The notes: generated from the letters alone by a model not told the origin. DNA of 64,000 nucleotides from Xenorhabdus griffiniae (GCF_037265215.1 NZ_CP147737.1:434001-498000), one strand, 5' to 3'. Shown: positions 43,437-51,455, counted from the stretch's first letter. Numbers and translations are program-made.

Positions 43437-44648
43437 ATGACATCAAAAATTAAAAGTCCTGAAATGTCGTTTAGGACATGGTTAGCTTTGTTTATTCTTT
43501 CAATATCAACGTTTACTATTGTGACGACTGAACTGGCTCCTGTTGGCCTGCTGACACCGATAGCAGATGGCCTTAATACTTCAGAGTCCAGCATTGGGAT
43601 GACGGTATCACTGTACGCATGGGGTGGGGCATTAAGTGCGCTTTTTGCGTCTGTTTTTTTGGGAAATTTCCCCAAAAAGATCCTGTTGTTAACGCTGACA
43701 ATCATCTTGGCTGTATCAAATATCTTGTCTGCAACCATTGATTCATTTGAAGTGCTCTTGGTTGCCCGTGTTATTGGATCTGTAGCCCATGGTGCTTTTT
43801 GGGCGATGATAGGTGCGACGACGGTAGCAATGGTTCCGATAAAGTATCTGGGTACAGCAACATCAATTGTCTTTGGTGGAGTTTCAGCCGCCAGCGTATT
43901 GGGTGTCCCTTTGTCTAACTATATCGGTTTGCACTTTGGTTGGCGCCAAGCGTTTTGGTTGATGGCACTACTGAGTGTGGTTGCATTCTTTGGCATCATG
44001 CTTCTTGTTCCTAAAGTTACAACTAAAAGTACAATTGGTATTAACGCCTTAAAAAGTGTGTTGAGTTCAGCCATACAATGGAAAATTTATGCGGCCACAT
44101 TACTTGCTATTACAGCACACTTTGCTGCGTTTACTTTCATCGAACCCTGGCTCAATGCGCAACCAATATTTTCGAAGGATTTCATCCCTACAATCTTATT
44201 CATTTATGGTATTGCAGGTTTAGGCGGTAATTTCCTGACCGGCATTGTCATTGATAAACACCTTAAAACTACGGTCACACTGTCTGCTTTACTTATCGGG
44301 ATTGTTCTTCTGATCTTAGGTATCAGAGCAGAATCACTATCCCGTACAGATATCCTGATAGCGATAGTTTTATGGGGCGTCGCAATTTCTGGGATTTTCG
44401 TGGGCTTCCAAACCTGGGTTCTCCGTCTGGCCGGCGATAAAACGTTTCCAGCATCTGCGGTTTATGTTTCGTTTTTTAACGGAGCAATCGGAATGGGGGC
44501 TTTAGTGGGAGCCTGGATGGTCTCAGCGTTGTCACTTCATGCACTCTTTGTGACCGCAGGTGCTGTAATCGCTCTGTCCATACTTATTATCTCTACGATC
44601 CCTTCTAACATTTCCACCAGTAACACTCTTACGGAGAAAGCTATATGA
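43437..44648 (+). CDS. MFS exporter of the SotB/YdhP type
   Basis: Inner-membrane exporter of 403 residues with about 12 hydrophobic segments. 'TTELAPVGLLTPIADGLNTSES' and 'GMTVSLYAWGGALSALF' near the N-terminus are typical of the SotB/AraJ/YdhP group of sugar and drug exporters; 'RVIGSVAHGAFWAMIGA' is also characteristic. Its stop overlaps the next gene as ATGA. Probably controlled by the divergent LysR gene. Confidence 0.87.
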   Translation: MTSKIKSPEMSFRTWLALFILSISTFTIVTTELAPVGLLTPIADGLNTSESSIGMTVSLYAWGGALSALFASVFLGNFPKKILLLTLTIILAVSNILSATIDSFEVLLVARVIGSVAHGAFWAMIGATTVAMVPIKYLGTATSIVFGGVSAASVLGVPLSNYIGLHFGWRQAFWLMALLSVVAFFGIMLLVPKVTTKSTIGINALKSVLSSAIQWKIYAATLLAITAHFAAFTFIEPWLNAQPIFSKDFIPTILFIYGIAGLGGNFLTGIVIDKHLKTTVTLSALLIGIVLLILGIRAESLSRTDILIAIVLWGVAISGIFVGFQTWVLRLAGDKTFPASAVYVSFFNGAIGMGALVGAWMVSALSLHALFVTAGAVIALSILIISTIPSNISTSNTLTEKAI

Positions 44649-45052
44649 AACAAGGTACTGAACTGACAAATCATGGTCGGGACATTATGAATCAGTTAGA
44701 AAAAGGTCTCGCCGATAAAGTAATCAATCGCCTCAAAGAATTAGATGAAAACTTACCCTATCTGGTTACTGATTATGCATTTGGTTCAGTGGTCGGTCGC
44801 CCAGGTCTTGATCTTAAGACCCGTGAAATGCTCACTGTTGCTGCTTTAGTGAGTCTTGGTAATGCTCCGCAACAGTTGGAGTTACACATGCGAGGGGCGC
44901 TTAATGTTGGGGTAACACCTGAAGAGTTACTTGAGGTTGTTATACAGATGGCAGTTTATGCAGGAGTACCTGCATGTATGAATGGATTAACGGCATACCG
45001 TTCTGCTATTGCTGCTACAGAAAACCATTTTCCAACTGCATTAAGGGGTTAA
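44645..45052 (+). CDS. Carboxymuconolactone decarboxylase family protein
   Basis: 135 residues. 'FGSVVGRPGLDLKTREMLTVAALVSLG' and 'LELHMRGALNVGVTPEELLEV' are the family core (about residues 37-100). It lacks the CxxC of AhpD-type peroxidases, so a PcaC-like decarboxylase or unknown small-molecule role is more likely. It overlaps the exporter by 4 bp (ATGA), forming a two-gene operon with a divergent LysR regulator, a common detoxification layout. Confidence 0.85.
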   Translation: MKQGTELTNHGRDIMNQLEKGLADKVINRLKELDENLPYLVTDYAFGSVVGRPGLDLKTREMLTVAALVSLGNAPQQLELHMRGALNVGVTPEELLEVVIQMAVYAGVPACMNGLTAYRSAIAATENHFPTALRG

Positions 45053-45090
45053 TTAACGTCATTCTTGTCCGAATTTATTAAAGCACAACA

Positions 45091-45331
45091 ATAGGGGTAT
45101 CTCTGGTAGGTAAATAAAAGCCGGATAAATGGGAGGTAGTAAAATAAGGTATTGAGCTGATTTGGTATTACCTGAAATTTAAATGATGTAATTATCTGAT
45201 TTTGTTTAAGAATAGACGTTAATCACAATTTCATTGATGGACTTTTATTCATACTGGAATCCATAAATATTCCTGTTGTACCCTGTTTCGTCCATTTGAT
45301 ATTTATCGGAAGTCAGATCACAGGAGACAAG
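45091..45331 (+). repeat. Conserved leader of Hcp cassette 1
   Basis: About 240 bp closely similar to 55061-55298, including the shared block TTTGGTATTACC and the final AGTCAGATCACAGGAGACAA just before the ATG. It probably contains the cassette promoter. Shared identity extends into the first 500 bp of both Hcp genes. Confidence 0.85.
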
Positions 45332-46075
45332 ATGTCACACGTTATCTACTTATCACTAAAAGGCAAGAAACAGGGATTAATTTCAGCGGGTTGTTCAACG
45401 CCCGAATCTATTGGAAACCGCTATCAAATAGGCAGGGAAGACGAAATACAAGTACTGAGTGTCATCCATTCAGTGAGCCGTAACCAGAGTGCACATCATC
45501 ACCCTGTTAGCTTTACTAAACTCATTGATAAATCCTCGCCGTTGTTAGCGATGGCAATCGACGGAAACGAATTGCTGGAAGCGCGCTTTATGCACTACCG
45601 GACAAGTCCGATGGGACAACTGGAACTCTTTTACGAAATCAAACTGACAGGCGCGACAATCGTTGATCTTGCCTATAATTATCCTCATTCCATTGATGAT
45701 AACGGCGTAATCCCCCATGAAGTGGTGATGTTCGATTATAAATCTATCTCATGTCAGCATATTGCTGCGGGGACTTCGGGCTACAGCATTACACAATTAG
45801 CCGGGCGTGAAGAAGGCAAGCCGCTTTTATCCGAGTTTTCGGATATTAAGCCGCTTAAGAAGCCGCTGGTTGAAGAAACTCCGATAAAACCCGCTAAACA
45901 TCATGCCCGTTATCGTTGTGTGGATGATGATGGCAATCTTCTAACCGAACGCAAATATCGTGTTTGCCTGCCGGATGGTCAGGTAAAAGAAGGAAAAACT
46001 GATAAACAAGGTTATACCCAATGGCATCTCACTGATGACAAAAAGAACCTGAGTTTTCATATTTTAAAGGACTAA
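45332..46075 (+). CDS. Hcp with C-terminal extension (T6SS tube protein/effector carrier)
   Basis: Hcp monomers stack as rings in the type VI secretion tube and carry effectors. 247 residues, longer than the usual 160-170. Residues 1-165 are the Hcp domain ('MSHVIYLSLKGKKQGLIS', 'GREDEIQVL', 'SPMGQLELFYEIKLTGATI', 'HEVVMFDYKSI'). After a Pro/Lys linker the last 60 or so residues ('ARYRCVDDDGNLLTERKYRV', 'VKEGKTDKQGYTQW') form a small beta domain resembling effector-adaptor domains on Rhs and VgrG proteins. ATG at 45332 follows CAGGAG. The effector genes come 4 bp later. The Hcp part is nearly identical to the second Hcp in the window, the tail is different. Confidence 0.9.
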   Translation: MSHVIYLSLKGKKQGLISAGCSTPESIGNRYQIGREDEIQVLSVIHSVSRNQSAHHHPVSFTKLIDKSSPLLAMAIDGNELLEARFMHYRTSPMGQLELFYEIKLTGATIVDLAYNYPHSIDDNGVIPHEVVMFDYKSISCQHIAAGTSGYSITQLAGREEGKPLLSEFSDIKPLKKPLVEETPIKPAKHHARYRCVDDDGNLLTERKYRVCLPDGQVKEGKTDKQGYTQWHLTDDKKNLSFHILKD

Positions 46076-46079
46076 TCCC

Positions 46080-46475
46080 ATGCCGATTTATACCGTCTAC
46101 ACAAAAATAGAATCAAATGTACCTGCCGAAAACTTGCTGTATGATTTAATCATTTATCGTAAGGACGCAAAAGGAAATCATCACATATTGCTTGATATTT
46201 TTCAGGCACAATTACAGAGCAATTATGAAACTCAACAGCATGTCACTAAAGAAACAGACGATGATCTTTCCGTGACATATATTATGCAAATCATGCTTTA
46301 TCGCAAACATGGTTCAAATACGATTCAGGCATTGCAAGCCCCTTTTAAAAAGATGTATACACTGGGGGAATTTGTAGAAGGTAAAGCCTGTTCGGATAAA
46401 AAAAGAGAAAATGCCTGTTATTTTGAAAGCACGATTGAAACAAAACCTGTTAGCGATGGGGATAATACCGTTTAA
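46080..46475 (+). CDS. T6SS cassette protein 1, probable N-terminal part of the effector
   Basis: 131 residues, no family recognised. It starts 4 bp after the Hcp gene. The next frame continues in the same phase after a single TAA (46473-46475): 134 codons separate the two starts. This arrangement suggests the 131-residue part and the next 268-residue part were one protein, or that they are translated in tandem by re-initiation. Beta-rich composition in the N-terminal 90 residues ('MPIYTVYTKI', 'LLYDLIIYRKD') could be a delivery domain. Confidence 0.65.
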   Translation: MPIYTVYTKIESNVPAENLLYDLIIYRKDAKGNHHILLDIFQAQLQSNYETQQHVTKETDDDLSVTYIMQIMLYRKHGSNTIQALQAPFKKMYTLGEFVEGKACSDKKRENACYFESTIETKPVSDGDNTV

Positions 46476-46481
46476 TTAAAA

Positions 46482-47288
46482 TTGACTATTCCTGAAAGGG
46501 CGTTTATTGCAGAAGAATATCCAATTGGTCATCCTGATGATCCATTTGAGAAGAATAAAGTCGAATCACAAATTCAGGATAGGTTATCGAAAAGAACTTA
46601 TCCGGATCAAAATGGAGCAAGTTTATGTGGGCCTGCAGCATTTTTTTATTGTTTACAAATGGACAGACCAGATATCTATGAGCAAGCTGCGCGTGAGTTA
46701 TGGGAACATGGCAGAACTAAAATTGGTCAATTAGAGATTAAGCCAGGTGATGGTTGTCGCCATCCTAAAGGATCTTTTTATAATCAGTATGGTGAAAGAA
46801 TCTCAGGATTAGATTGGTTGACATTAGCCAGTTTAAGAGATTCAGAAAATACGATTATGAACTACGATGAAATTTCAGATCAAGTAGCGGGTATTACCAT
46901 GTGGGAAAAATTAACAGAGTGGTTTGAAAAGGCTGGATATGAAAAGGTTTTTGACAACATAAGTATATTCTCACATAGTAATGTGAACGATATAATAAAT
47001 TTAAATCAATATATAAAAAAAGGATATCGAGTTGTAAGTTTAATATCAGCCGGAATGCTAGACAGGATCACTGGTGACACTTCAATGAAAAATCATTGGG
47101 TTGTATGGGAAGGCGAAGTTAGTTCAAAAGGGATGCCAATAAATTTAAATGATATAAATAATGAAAATACGGTTAATTTAAATATGTTTTCTTGGGGTAA
47201 GATTTATCAACAAGTTAAAGAGGGTAATAATTTGAATTATTTTCTTAAACATACATTTGGAGGGTTGGTTTTCAAGCCAATAAAATAA
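46482..47288 (+). CDS. Probable T6SS effector with papain-like cysteine peptidase features
   Basis: 268 residues when started at TTG 46482. 'GASLCGPAAFFYCL' near residue 46 looks like the nucleophile region of papain/C39-like folds, and 'MKNHWVVWEGEV' near 205 supplies a matching histidine; 'LVFKPIK' ends the chain. The Cys-His pairing and position beside Hcp and a lipoprotein suggest a toxin, perhaps a periplasmic amidase or peptidase. No ATG lies before the Cys motif and no ribosome site precedes the TTG, and the frame is continuous with the previous gene across one TAA, so it may be inactive or expressed by re-initiation. I cannot name a family with certainty. Confidence 0.6.
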   Translation: MTIPERAFIAEEYPIGHPDDPFEKNKVESQIQDRLSKRTYPDQNGASLCGPAAFFYCLQMDRPDIYEQAARELWEHGRTKIGQLEIKPGDGCRHPKGSFYNQYGERISGLDWLTLASLRDSENTIMNYDEISDQVAGITMWEKLTEWFEKAGYEKVFDNISIFSHSNVNDIINLNQYIKKGYRVVSLISAGMLDRITGDTSMKNHWVVWEGEVSSKGMPINLNDINNENTVNLNMFSWGKIYQQVKEGNNLNYFLKHTFGGLVFKPIK

Positions 47289-47290
47289 AT

Positions 47291-47674
47291 ATGAGTAGAA
47301 TTCTTTTAATTATATCTTTTTTGTTTATTTCCGCTTGTTCAAAGCAAGCTATTCATATCTATCCTGATGGAAATTATCTAAAAGATGCTAGGATTGATAC
47401 ACCATATAATGAGTTAATAAGAATACCTGGTGTTATAGATAAGAGTTTTGGCGCAGAAATAACACCTGAAAACTCGGGATTAACATGGAGTCCTAGTGAT
47501 TATACTGTCCCTGTAAAACCAGTAACAGCAAAGGATTACAGCCGTATAAAAATACAAGGTACTCCTACACATGCTGGAGAAATACAAATAAAGGTAGCAG
47601 GGGTGATTTACGGAACAATGATAAATGGGGCAAATGATTTTGAAAAGATATACATTATAAAAGTGAGTGAATAA
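47291..47674 (+). CDS. Lipoprotein, probable immunity protein of cassette 1
   Basis: 127 residues with a lipoprotein signal: 'LLIISFLFISAC' with the lipid-modified Cys16. The mature part is beta-rich ('GEIQIKVAGVIYGTM'), like a small Ig-type domain. The ATG is 2 bp after the effector stop. A membrane-anchored periplasmic partner directly after a T6SS effector is normally the immunity protein, so the toxin would act in the periplasm. Function is inferred from position only. Confidence 0.65.
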   Translation: MSRILLIISFLFISACSKQAIHIYPDGNYLKDARIDTPYNELIRIPGVIDKSFGAEITPENSGLTWSPSDYTVPVKPVTAKDYSRIKIQGTPTHAGEIQIKVAGVIYGTMINGANDFEKIYIIKVSE

Positions 47675-47685
47675 GTATTAATGAA

Positions 47686-47728
47686 AAATGGCGATTTAAT
47701 TCGCCATTTAAAATTATTTTTTTTGTAA
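47686..47728 (+). terminator. Intrinsic terminator after cassette 1
   Basis: AAATGGCGA (47686-47694) pairs with TCGCCATTT (47701-47709), followed by a tract ending in eight T. It begins 12 bp after the lipoprotein stop. Confidence 0.9.
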
Positions 47729-47841
47729 ATATTTTTTCTTCATGTTTTCCTTTGTGTTACTTATAAATAACAGAGGCTTTTTTATTATTTTTAATGGTGT
47801 TAAATAGTGTTTTAAAGAAAATAACTATTCTGAAAAACACC

Positions 47842-48111
47842 ATGAAAAAACTTCTCGAATTACGCCAACAAAAAGCGGATTTAATTCAGCAAATGCGATC
47901 CAGTGCTTGCATGGGCGCTCGATAATGTCGTGATGGAAACAGACACCACTGCCAATATCAAACCGAATAAAAAGAAATTTGCCAATAAGATAGATCCGGT
48001 AATCGCGTTTCTGATGAGTTTTGGTACATGGCAGGCAGAGCATGAGGATTTTGCATTTACTTTGAGTTCAGAACAACAGCGGTGATTGAATAGTTTTGGT
48101 GGGATTTAGTA
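47842..48111 (+). pseudogene. Deletion fusion: capsid 5' end joined to terL 3' end
   Basis: 47842-47897 encodes 'MKKLLELRQQKADLIQQM', matching codons 1-18 of the capsid gene at 57390. From about 47899 the sequence instead matches the last 70 or so codons of terL (63300-63509), for example 'NIKPNKKK' and 'FLMSFGTWQAEHE'. The junction has short homology GCGATCC/GTGATCC. This is the scar of an internal deletion in an island like the intact one. Confidence 0.9.
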
Positions 48112-48123
48112 AATTTAAAAAAC

Positions 48124-48156
48124 AAAAGGAGCAAAACGAATTCAGATCGCTCCTTT
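48124..48156 (-). terminator. Terminator of the secreted-protein gene at 48192
   Basis: On the minus strand AAAGGAGC and GCTCCTTT form an 8-bp stem with a 16-base loop, followed by TTTGTTTTTT. It lies 36 bp beyond the minus-strand stop codon. Confidence 0.8.
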
Positions 48157-48191
48157 AATTCTGTTATCTAATTGAGTGATAAAAAGTTAAT

Positions 48192-48719
48192 TTATTCAAA
48201 TTTTAGAGATAACAATATATCAGTGCTCACATCTTTGTACTGTTCCCACTCATCAACAGTTGTATTAAATGAAACAATTACTGCTTTACCATTAAATGAT
48301 GTAGTTAACATTTTATTATGAATGTTTGTATCCATTGCACTTGATATAAAATCTATTATCCTCGCATTTTTTCCATCAACAATTACTTTTTTGAGTGATG
48401 GTTGATAGTTTGGCATTAATTTTACTAATGAATTTGTAAACATATCTAATTGTTCTGGAAGCATAGATACCATTCCAACGCTAATTATGATGTTAACTTT
48501 TCCACTTTCATCGGTAAAAATGATTTTTTCATTAGTATCTCTCATTGATGGGTACTTTAATCTTTTGGATTTTTCGTCCATCAAAGTAAACCCCTTTGGG
48601 ATTGTAATAGAGAGTGCATGGTTTGTAACTTGGTGTCGTTCCAAACTGACTTTAGCGAGTGTTTTAAATGGCAAAAATAAAATCAATATAATGGGTAATA
48701 ATTTCCACATTTTTCTCAT
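48192..48719 (-). CDS. Secreted DcrB/PsbP-like protein
   Basis: 175 residues from ATG 48719 ('MRKMWKLLPIILILF', a signal peptide ending about 'TLAKV'). The mature part opens 'NHALSITIPKGFTLMDE' and closes 'YKDVSTDILLSLKFE', the usual pattern of small DcrB-like periplasmic proteins, several of which act as immunity factors near T6SS genes. An ATG at 48779 is also possible but gives a leader without a signal. It lies on the opposite strand to the Hcp cassette, between the remnant and the Ner-like gene. Function unproven. Confidence 0.65.
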   Translation of the reverse strand: MRKMWKLLPIILILFLPFKTLAKVSLERHQVTNHALSITIPKGFTLMDEKSKRLKYPSMRDTNEKIIFTDESGKVNIIISVGMVSMLPEQLDMFTNSLVKLMPNYQPSLKKVIVDGKNARIIDFISSAMDTNIHNKMLTTSFNGKAVIVSFNTTVDEWEQYKDVSTDILLSLKFE

Positions 48720-49053
48720 AGTGCTTAATTCCGGTTTGAATGTTTTCAATAGATATTTTGTTTGAAAATAACTCATCATAACGTTAACTATTTAAAGAAA
48801 GTTAATTTTGCTTTCTAGTAGTTATTATATGTATTAATGATTTGAATGTTGAGTCATTACCGCAAAAAGTTAAACGTTTGTACTGGTTCGCTTATTGAAC
48901 CAGATAAACCAATCAGCTAAAGTGTCCCCGCCGTTGGCAAAATCCAGTGGTCAGGGCTTCGCATCCCTGTATCACGAATCACTGGTAGGAATTTTCTGCC
49001 AGTGCCCGCTATCACCACCATCAATTTTTTAATTAATGGAAGGGGTAGCAGGA
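48720..49053. other. Spacer with alternative stem-loops before the Ner-like gene
   Basis: 334 bp without a gene. Its right half folds into competing hairpins listed separately; the left half is AT-rich. Confidence 0.5.
48944..49004 (+). promoter_or_regulatory. Mutually exclusive hairpins upstream of the Ner-like gene
   Basis: CCAGTG (48944-48949) can pair with CACTGG (48980-48985), enclosing a CAGGG/CCCTG stem. The same CACTGGTAG (48980-48988) can instead pair with CTGCCAGTG (48996-49004). Two exclusive folds in a leader 50 bases before a start codon look like an RNA switch or attenuator, but could be chance. Confidence 0.35.
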
Positions 49054-49311
49054 ATGAATAATATTAGAAATGATTGGCATCAAGCCGATATTATCGCTGC
49101 ATTGCGTAAGCGTGGTACAACCTTGGCGGCAGTTTCCCGTGAAGCAGGATTGAGTTCTTCTACATTAGCAAACACGCTGTCACGCCCGTGGCCTAAAGGC
49201 GAGTGGATTATTGCAAATTACCTCGGAATACACCCTTCAGAAATCTGGCCTAGCCGCTATTTTGATCGTGATGGCCAGCTTATTGAAAGAACTGTCAGAA
49301 AGAGCCGTTAG
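49054..49311 (+). CDS. Ner/Nlp (SfsB-like) helix-turn-helix regulator
   Basis: 85 residues. 'DWHQADIIAALRKRGTTLAAVSREAGLSSSTLANTL' (described by its ends) and 'PKGEWIIANYLGIHPSEIWPSRY' match the winged helix of phage Mu Ner and host SfsB/Nlp. ATG 49054 is preferred because AAGGGG sits 8 bases upstream; an ATG at 49036 lacks one. In Mu, Ner represses early promoters; here it lies between the remnant island and the integrase of the intact one, and its target is not known. Confidence 0.88.
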   Translation: MNNIRNDWHQADIIAALRKRGTTLAAVSREAGLSSSTLANTLSRPWPKGEWIIANYLGIHPSEIWPSRYFDRDGQLIERTVRKSR

Positions 49312-49489
49312 CATCTTAATCAGACAAAAAGCCACCCTCTGAAATTTTAAGCCCTGAGATAACAAAGATGTGTTTCTTGTTCTCATGGCTTTTTATTTGT
49401 TCCCAAGTTTTTCCTTTGCTTACTCGCAACTACCCAGTGGGTATAAACCTTTTTCCATGTATAAATATTTGTATAACCACAAACAAAAA

Positions 49490-49517
49490 AAGCACTTCCT
49501 CAAAAGAGAAAGTGCTT
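49490..49517 (-). terminator. Minus-strand intrinsic terminator
   Basis: AAGCACTTCCTC and GAGAAAGTGCTT pair with one mismatch around AAAA. Read on the minus strand it is followed by a run of seven T. No minus-strand gene is evident upstream of it, so it may mark the end of a small RNA or a host gene cut by the integration. Confidence 0.7.
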
Positions 49518-49688
49518 CTTCAACAACATGTTGACTGACTAGGATCAGTTCATGCCGTATCAGAAGAATTTATGTTTACGTGTTTTTCTATGATTTTATT
49601 AAATTAATATAAATCAATAAATTACACAATCATTATACTGTATGTTGTTCCAGTGCTTATTGACGTTTATCCACTCTTACATCAAACT

Positions 49689-49711
49689 GTGGGGTAATCG
49701 GTGGGGTAATC
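49689..49711. repeat. Tandem GTGGGGTAATC repeats upstream of int
   Basis: GTGGGGTAATC at 49689-49699 and again at 49701-49711. Short G-rich direct repeats before P4-type integrase genes are often integrase arm sites; here that is inference. Confidence 0.55.
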
Positions 49712-49747
49712 CGAGACAGCGTGAACTCATTCTTTATGGATATATAC

Positions 49748-50971
49748 ATGGCTGAGCTAAATAAATTAACTGATAAAAAACTCAGAGCGTTACATGGAAC
49801 GGAAAGAGATAAATTAGTAAAACTTGCTGATGGTGCAGGGTTAATGATTCGTGTTACTAAAAAAGGCGCTATCAGTTGGTTTTTTAAGTATAGAACTGGA
49901 GGGCGTGATACAGAAGCCGATATCATCACACTTGGGCGCTATCCTGATATGAGCCTTAAAGAAGCCCGTGCAATTCGTGATAAGTGTAGGAACTGGCTCT
50001 CATTGGGTAAAGATCCAAAGCTCCAACTGAATCTGACCATGCAGGAATCTTTGAATCCAGTCACTGTAAAGCAAGCTATAGAATATTGGATTGATAATTA
50101 CGCTAAAGATAATAGGAAAAATATAGACAAACATATATCTCAATTGGAGAAGCATATATACCCTTATATTGGAAATATGGCATTAACAGATTGTGAAACT
50201 CGTTATTGGCTGCAATGTTTTGATCGAATTAAAAAGAAAGCACCAGTGGCTGCTGGTTATATATTCCAAATGTGTAAACAAGCGTTAAAATTCTGCCGAG
50301 TAAGAAGATATGTGATCAGTAATGTATTGGATGATTTGACCATTATTGATGTCGGAAAAAAGCAAAACAAAGGGCAGAGATATTTAAAAGATAATGAAAT
50401 TGGTCAACTTTGGCAGTCTCTTAATACAAACCTGTATTTACCTTACTATAGCAACTTGTTGAGGATTTTAATTGTTTTTGGTTGCCGTTCACAGGAAGCC
50501 AGATTATCTAAATGGTCAGAATGGGATTTTGATTCTATGCTGTGGATTGTTCCAAAGGAAAATAGTAAAACAGGTGCGGAAATCATTCGCCCAATACCAG
50601 CATACATGAGGCCATTTTTAAATGAACTTAAGCACCAGAATCATAGAAGTGATTATTTGTTAGGAGAAATTAAAAATCCTGAAACAGTTTCACAGTGCGG
50701 CAGGAATATATGGAAAAGATTAGGGCATGATAGAGAGTGGTCTTTGCATGATTTAAGACGAACCTTTTCAACTAAACTTAATAACTTAGGGGTTGCCCCA
50801 CATGTAGTAGAGCAGCTTATAGGCCATGCTTTGCCGGGTGTTATGGCGATATATAATAAGAGTCAATACCTACCAGAGAAATTAGACGCTTTAAACAAGT
50901 GGTGTGAGCGATTGGATGTATTAGCGGGTAATTATGAGAATGTGGTTATATTAAAAGCAGCACAATTGTAA
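49748..50971 (+). CDS. P4-family tyrosine integrase
   Basis: Site-specific recombinase for island integration and excision. 407 residues from ATG 49748, whose N-terminus 'MAELNKLTDKKLRALHG' has the usual P4-type DUF4102 domain form; 'GLMIRVTKKGAISWFFKYR' and 'ITLGRYPDMSLKEAR' follow. Catalytic residues are Arg in 'FGCRSQEARL', His-x-x-Arg in 'LHDLRRTFST', His in 'LIGHAL', and the Tyr in 'GVMAIYNKSQY'. Intact by eye. The target site is not recognisable here. Confidence 0.92.
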   Translation: MAELNKLTDKKLRALHGTERDKLVKLADGAGLMIRVTKKGAISWFFKYRTGGRDTEADIITLGRYPDMSLKEARAIRDKCRNWLSLGKDPKLQLNLTMQESLNPVTVKQAIEYWIDNYAKDNRKNIDKHISQLEKHIYPYIGNMALTDCETRYWLQCFDRIKKKAPVAAGYIFQMCKQALKFCRVRRYVISNVLDDLTIIDVGKKQNKGQRYLKDNEIGQLWQSLNTNLYLPYYSNLLRILIVFGCRSQEARLSKWSEWDFDSMLWIVPKENSKTGAEIIRPIPAYMRPFLNELKHQNHRSDYLLGEIKNPETVSQCGRNIWKRLGHDREWSLHDLRRTFSTKLNNLGVAPHVVEQLIGHALPGVMAIYNKSQYLPEKLDALNKWCERLDVLAGNYENVVILKAAQL

Positions 50972-51057
50972 TATATACACAACAAAGTTGCTTTCTTTCG
51001 TAATAATTTCCATTAAGTAAAATACCCTCACAAAAACAATGAAACAGTGAGGGTAGC

Positions 51058-51342
51058 ATGACCATTCAATATAACACTCCTACACCTGAAGAACGTCGCA
51101 TTATACTTTCCGAATATGGCGAACCTTATGATCGTCTTATTCGTGAAAAAGAACGCCAGCATATCACCTCTATTTCCAGAACGTCAGCATGGAAGCTGGA
51201 AAATGAAGGCCGCTTCCCTGCCCGTAAGCCATTAGGTCGTAATTCTTGCGCTTGGTTGCTTAGTGATCTTCTCCATTGGGTACGAAATCCGCCTACAGTA
51301 GAAAATATAAATAACCCGTATAGCCGAAAACCCGAAAATTAA
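51058..51342 (+). CDS. AlpA-family excisionase/regulator
   Basis: 94 residues. 'SISRTSAWKLENEGRFPARKPLGRNSCAWLLSDLLHWV' (about residues 43-80; given by its ends) is the AlpA helix-turn-helix. AlpA proteins act as excisionases and as activators of PICI and P4-like genes. GAGGG precedes the ATG. It lies 86 bp after int on the same strand, as in many Gram-negative PICIs. Confidence 0.85.
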   Translation: MTIQYNTPTPEERRIILSEYGEPYDRLIREKERQHITSISRTSAWKLENEGRFPARKPLGRNSCAWLLSDLLHWVRNPPTVENINNPYSRKPEN

Positions 51343-51455
51343 ATAATAACGTAATAGAAAAATTAATTGCCTTAATTGGCAGTGGACAAACTCACTCTAA
51401 AAATAGTCTGATTTTTTTTGGGATAAGGGATGTGATGGCGGTTATTAACTATAAA

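Larger units (their letters stand above)
45091..48111 (+). mobile_element. Remnant satellite island keeping a T6SS cassette
   Basis: The order is conserved leader (45091-45331), extended Hcp, effector genes, lipoprotein, terminator, then 19 codons of an HK97 capsid gene fused to the 3' end of terL. The same landmarks occur in the intact island at 55061-63509. Nothing corresponding to int, alpA or the primase is left. Relative to the intact copy about 5.85 kb of head genes has been deleted. Confidence 0.8.
49312..49747. other. Spacer with terminator and candidate integrase arm sites
   Basis: 436 bp before the integrase. It contains a minus-strand terminator and paired GTGGGGTAATC repeats, both listed separately. 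The attachment core itself could not be recognised, and no tRNA gene is seen. Confidence 0.55.

Noticed and set aside
44645..45052. AhpD-type peroxidase assignment for the decarboxylase-like gene
   Set aside because: The CxxC pair needed by AhpD peroxidases is absent.
48944..49004. tRNA or rRNA fragment at the hairpins before the Ner-like gene
   Set aside because: No cloverleaf or rRNA core sequence can be drawn; only simple stems are seen.
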